60,868 bases of DNA from an uncultured Prevotellaceae bacterium (GTDB lineage: Bacteria; Bacteroidota; Bacteroidia; Bacteroidales; Bacteroidaceae): NCBI GenBank assembly GCA_902778535.1, contig CACYYG010000018.1, positions 1 to 60,868 on the forward strand, read 5' to 3'. The notes under the pieces were generated by a model. The model saw nothing but the letters and a program-made list of their open reading frames with translations, made no database searches and was not told where the DNA came from. This document shows, piece by piece, positions 58,582 through 60,868 of the stretch. Both the position numbers and the translations under genes were made by a program. Positions within the stretch are counted from its first letter, which is position 1. Each line of letters opens with the position of its first letter.

Positions 58582-60477
58582 TCAACGTTTCTTCATCTGC
58601 TCGCGCAGGCGTCTCATCTCCTCCTGCTGCTTCTGCATGGCTTCCAGTCGTGCAGCCAGTCCGCTTTTCTTCTTCGGATTGTTCTTGTTCTCCTTGTAGT
58701 TGGCTTCCAGAATGGCCAGCAGCTTGGCGTCGTCGGTGGTTTTGCGTAGTGTCCACATGATGATGGCCGAGAAGAGCAGCGAGATGAAGTAGTAGAAGTT
58801 CAGACCGCTACTGTAGTCGTTGAAGATGAAGAAGAACATTACTGGCATGAGATACATCATCCACTGCATCATCTTCAGCTGGCTGGCCTGCTGGCCAATC
58901 ATCTGGTCGCGCTGCTGGCGCATGGTCAGATAGCTGTACAGCAGGTTGCTGATGCAGAACAGGATGCAAGTGAGCGACAAATGGTCGCCGATGCCCCAGA
59001 TGGGTTTGCTCCACTCAAAGATGGGGTCGTAGGTTGACAGATCTTCCATCCAGAGGAAGCTCTCGCCGCGCAGCTGTATGGCATTGGGCACGAAGAAGAA
59101 CATGGCAATCCAGATCGGCATCTGTATGAGCATGGGCAGACAGCCGCCCAGCGGACTGACGCCGTACTGCGAGTAGAGCTGCATCATGGCCTGCTGCTTC
59201 TGCATTTGGTCTTCGGGTTTGTCGTACTGTTTCGTGGCTTCTTCGAGTTTCGGCTTCAGCACGCGCATCTTCGCACTCGACATGTAGCTCTTCTTCACCA
59301 TCGGGAAGGTGAGACCCTTCAGCAGCAGCGTGATGAGGATGAGCACGATGCCCATGCCCAGACCCAGAGCAGTGAGGCCGTCGAAGACGTAGAGCGTAAA
59401 CCAGCGGTTAATCCAGCGCACCAGCCACCAGCCTAAATACACGAGATCCTCGAGGTCGAGGTCGCGGCCGAACTGGCTCTGCTTGTCGATGTTCTTCAGT
59501 ATCTGGAAGTCGTTGGGGCCAACGTACATCTCAAAAGCATTTGACTCCTGCGGGCTGAACGGCATCTGCAGCTCGGCTGTGTACGACTTCAGGTAGTGCG
59601 ACTCCTTCTGGTGCACCGTACTGACGAGCCTGGCATCTTTCTCAAAGGGCTTCTGCGGAATGAGCACGGCAGCAAAGAACTGCGTCTTGAAGGCCACCCA
59701 GTCGAGCGCCTCCTCAGGCCGTTCCGTGTCGTTGCTGCCTTCGCTCAGGTGGTCGGTACCACCGCCCCATTCCTTATAGGTCAGCGAGGCATAGCGGTTT
59801 TCGAAGGTGTAGCCCTTCTCCTGCTGGCGGCACGAGTCCTTCCACACCACTGACATCGTCTTGTGTGTCGGGTTGAAAGACTGGTCCATGCCCTCCGTCT
59901 TCATGTTGAAGTGCAGCAGGTAGCTTTCACCCAGTTCGTAGCTGATGACAATCTTTGCACCATCCTTGCCCACAGCCGTCATTGTGGCCGTCTTGCCGGT
60001 GACGTTAGACTTGTCGAAGTAGAGGTCGCCGGTATTGATGATTTCCTGTCTGGCATTGACGGGCAGGGCGAAGCTCAGGCTCTGGTCCTTGTCGTCGAAG
60101 AACGTCACGTCGGGGTTGCCTTTGTAGTCCTTGTAGCCTAAAATCTTAGCTTTCTTTACCACGCCGCCCTTGTTGTAGATGGTCAGTTCCACCTTGTCGT
60201 TCTTCAGCACCACCGAGTCCAAAGCGCGTTCCTGCATGGCGTCGTGGAAGGTGCGTGCCTTCTCGGCTTCCAGCTTTACAGCAGCCAGCGAGTCGGCGCT
60301 GATGCTGTCCAACGGAACTTTTTCTTCGGCCTGTTTCAGCTGTTCCTGCTTCGCAGCCTCCTTTGCTGCAGCCTCGGCAGCGGCCTGCTGTTCGGCAGCC
60401 TGTTTCTGGCCCCACATGCTGAAGCCTATCAAGACAATGGCTATGAGTACAAAGCCGATGAGTGTGTTCTTGTTCAT
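58582..60477 (-). CDS. yidC: Membrane protein insertase YidC
   Basis: 631 residues. TM1 (NTLIGFVLIAIVLIGFSMWG), an Ala/Glu/Lys-rich linker, a large periplasmic beta domain (about 85-350), then the conserved insertase core with GLTFPMVKKSYMSSAKM, QLYSQYGVSPLGGCLPMLIQ and a basic C-terminal tail. Helps proteins enter the inner membrane with or without Sec. Transcribed from the hairpin promoter at 60543-60606; the polysaccharide genes follow 62 bp after its stop. Confidence 0.96.
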   Translation of the reverse strand: MNKNTLIGFVLIAIVLIGFSMWGQKQAAEQQAAAEAAAKEAAKQEQLKQAEEKVPLDSISADSLAAVKLEAEKARTFHDAMQERALDSVVLKNDKVELTIYNKGGVVKKAKILGYKDYKGNPDVTFFDDKDQSLSFALPVNARQEIINTGDLYFDKSNVTGKTATMTAVGKDGAKIVISYELGESYLLHFNMKTEGMDQSFNPTHKTMSVVWKDSCRQQEKGYTFENRYASLTYKEWGGGTDHLSEGSNDTERPEEALDWVAFKTQFFAAVLIPQKPFEKDARLVSTVHQKESHYLKSYTAELQMPFSPQESNAFEMYVGPNDFQILKNIDKQSQFGRDLDLEDLVYLGWWLVRWINRWFTLYVFDGLTALGLGMGIVLILITLLLKGLTFPMVKKSYMSSAKMRVLKPKLEEATKQYDKPEDQMQKQQAMMQLYSQYGVSPLGGCLPMLIQMPIWIAMFFFVPNAIQLRGESFLWMEDLSTYDPIFEWSKPIWGIGDHLSLTCILFCISNLLYSYLTMRQQRDQMIGQQASQLKMMQWMMYLMPVMFFFIFNDYSSGLNFYYFISLLFSAIIMWTLRKTTDDAKLLAILEANYKENKNNPKKKSGLAARLEAMQKQQEEMRRLREQMKKR

Positions 60478-60542
60478 CTTGTGTTCTTTCTATATATATA
60501 ATAATGTACACGCGCAAATTGACCTTTGCGCAAATTTGGGTG

Positions 60543-60606
60543 CAAAGGTACGAATAAGCGAGCGGAAAACCAAAGGAAAACTTGTTTTTCTTTGTTTTCC
60601 CGAGCG
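60543..60606 (-). promoter_or_regulatory. 64-bp promoter-bearing hairpin, copy 3 (yidC promoter)
   Basis: On the minus strand the hairpin GGAAAACAAAG / CTTTGGTTTTCC around AAAACAAGTTTT has TTTG (60574 to 60571), 20-bp spacer and TACCTTTG (60550 to 60543). By eye 53 of 64 positions match 11628-11691, with paired stem changes. Confidence 0.8.
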
Positions 60607-60617
60607 AAAGCGCTCGG
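60600..60617. repeat. Small hairpin next to yidC promoter
   Basis: CCGAGCG-AAAG-CGCTCGG, perfect 7-bp stem, at the upstream edge of the hairpin promoter. Confidence 0.5.
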
Positions 60618-60799
60618 CTATGCCGCTTTTACCAAGCGAAAAGCGACTAAAAGAACCTTCGGCGAAGCCAGAGGTGTGATTCTTTTTTCAAATTTGTTGA
60701 CAGATTTTCCTTTACTTTGTCGTGTTTCAGAAATATCATTTGTAACTTTGCAGCGCAAAGAACAACTATAGGGATGTTCTAAAAATTAATTGACTGATA
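60618..60799. other. Intergenic region, right edge
   Basis: No gene seen. A TAACTTTG box occurs near 60746-60755 on the plus strand, but no clear start codon follows it before the next promoter. Confidence 0.35.
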
Positions 60800-60843
60800 G
60801 TCAGATATATCTGACGATAATTCGATATAATTTCGTACCTTTG
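60800..60843 (+). promoter_or_regulatory. Palindromic operator and promoter of the next gene
   Basis: Perfect 16-bp palindrome GTCAGATATATCTGAC (60800-60815), preceded by GACTGATAGTC, then TACCTTTG (60836-60843). The palindrome covers the -33 region, where a repressor or activator would act. Confidence 0.6.
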
Positions 60844-60863
60844 CAGTACCAAACGACGTAATC

Positions 60864-60868
60864 ATGAA
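60864..60868 (+). CDS. Start of a gene cut by the window edge
   Basis: An ATG 21 bp after the -7 box; only five bases are in the window, so the product is unknown. Confidence 0.3.

Noticed and set aside
1-60868. tRNA, rRNA and tmRNA genes
   Set aside because: Intergenic regions were read for cloverleaf ends and rRNA motifs; none seen.

Overview
The window looks like a chromosomal segment of a Prevotella-type member of the Bacteroidales, although no species can be named from it. The evidence is the recurrent TAnnTTTG -7 box (sometimes with TTTG 19-20 bp upstream), SPase II lipoproteins, type IX secretion-style C-termini (the 1118-aa protein and a gliding-motility type C-terminal domain), a PorT-like barrel, an RprX/RprY-like two-component pair, a FimB/Mfa2-like lipoprotein and plant-polysaccharide enzymes. 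No rRNA, tRNA or CRISPR array was seen.

Layout. 1-4.2 kb: minus-strand lipoprotein cluster (MACPF pore-former-type lipoprotein, small lipoprotein, frameshifted DUF4369/TlpA thioredoxin gene, start of a second lipoprotein with a copy of the same leader), preceded by a KilA-N gene. 4.9-8.2 kb: giant secreted protein with a C-GW-C thioredoxin-like domain. 8.3-13.3 kb: Lon, TrmN6, a nitrilase-family amidase and a small membrane protein with a natural nine-His run. 13.5-18.5 kb: GH106 rhamnosidase, CE12-type acetylesterase and a beta-helix lipoprotein, consistent with rhamnogalacturonan use. 18.5-22.2 kb: heterodimeric ABC exporter. 23-29 kb: PfkB kinase, Tex, beta-glucuronidase, FimB-like lipoprotein. 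28.9-34 kb: RlmD and two tandem acyl-CoA ligases. 34.5-37.4 kb: RprXY-like genes split by a four-helix-bundle (S23/IVP) gene. 37.4-43.4 kb: UvrA, T9SS-type surface protein, LysM/periplasmic-binding-fold protein, outer-membrane barrel. 43.4-58.5 kb: surface polysaccharide locus (PGT, WecA-like, glycosyltransferases, SDR, WecB, Wzy, Wzx, Wzz, Wza), then YidC.

The most unusual content is not a gene cluster but several families of structured repeats. (A) A GC-rich double palindrome of 75-89 bp lies in frame inside five conserved genes (lon, an ABC exporter gene, tex, rlmD, uvrA). It always reads in the same frame and adds a 26-30 residue peptide of the form PLSSPEGDT...[10 protein letters not shown]. 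(B) Terminal inverted repeats built of the heptamer GAGGTGA flank the S23-like gene. The same arms occur as a mini-element in frame in uvrA and as single arms inside trmN6 and the GH106 gene. (C) A CCCC-rich repeat occurs in rlmD, uvrA and an intergenic region. (D) A 64-bp hairpin carries a complete Bacteroidales promoter and occurs twice before trmN6 and once before yidC. (E) Unrelated short palindromes are arrayed 2-5 times in three divergent intergenic regions. Together these suggest a genome being reshaped by small mobile palindromes that are tolerated inside proteins and also supply promoters; a possible autonomous partner (the S23-like gene) is present for family B.
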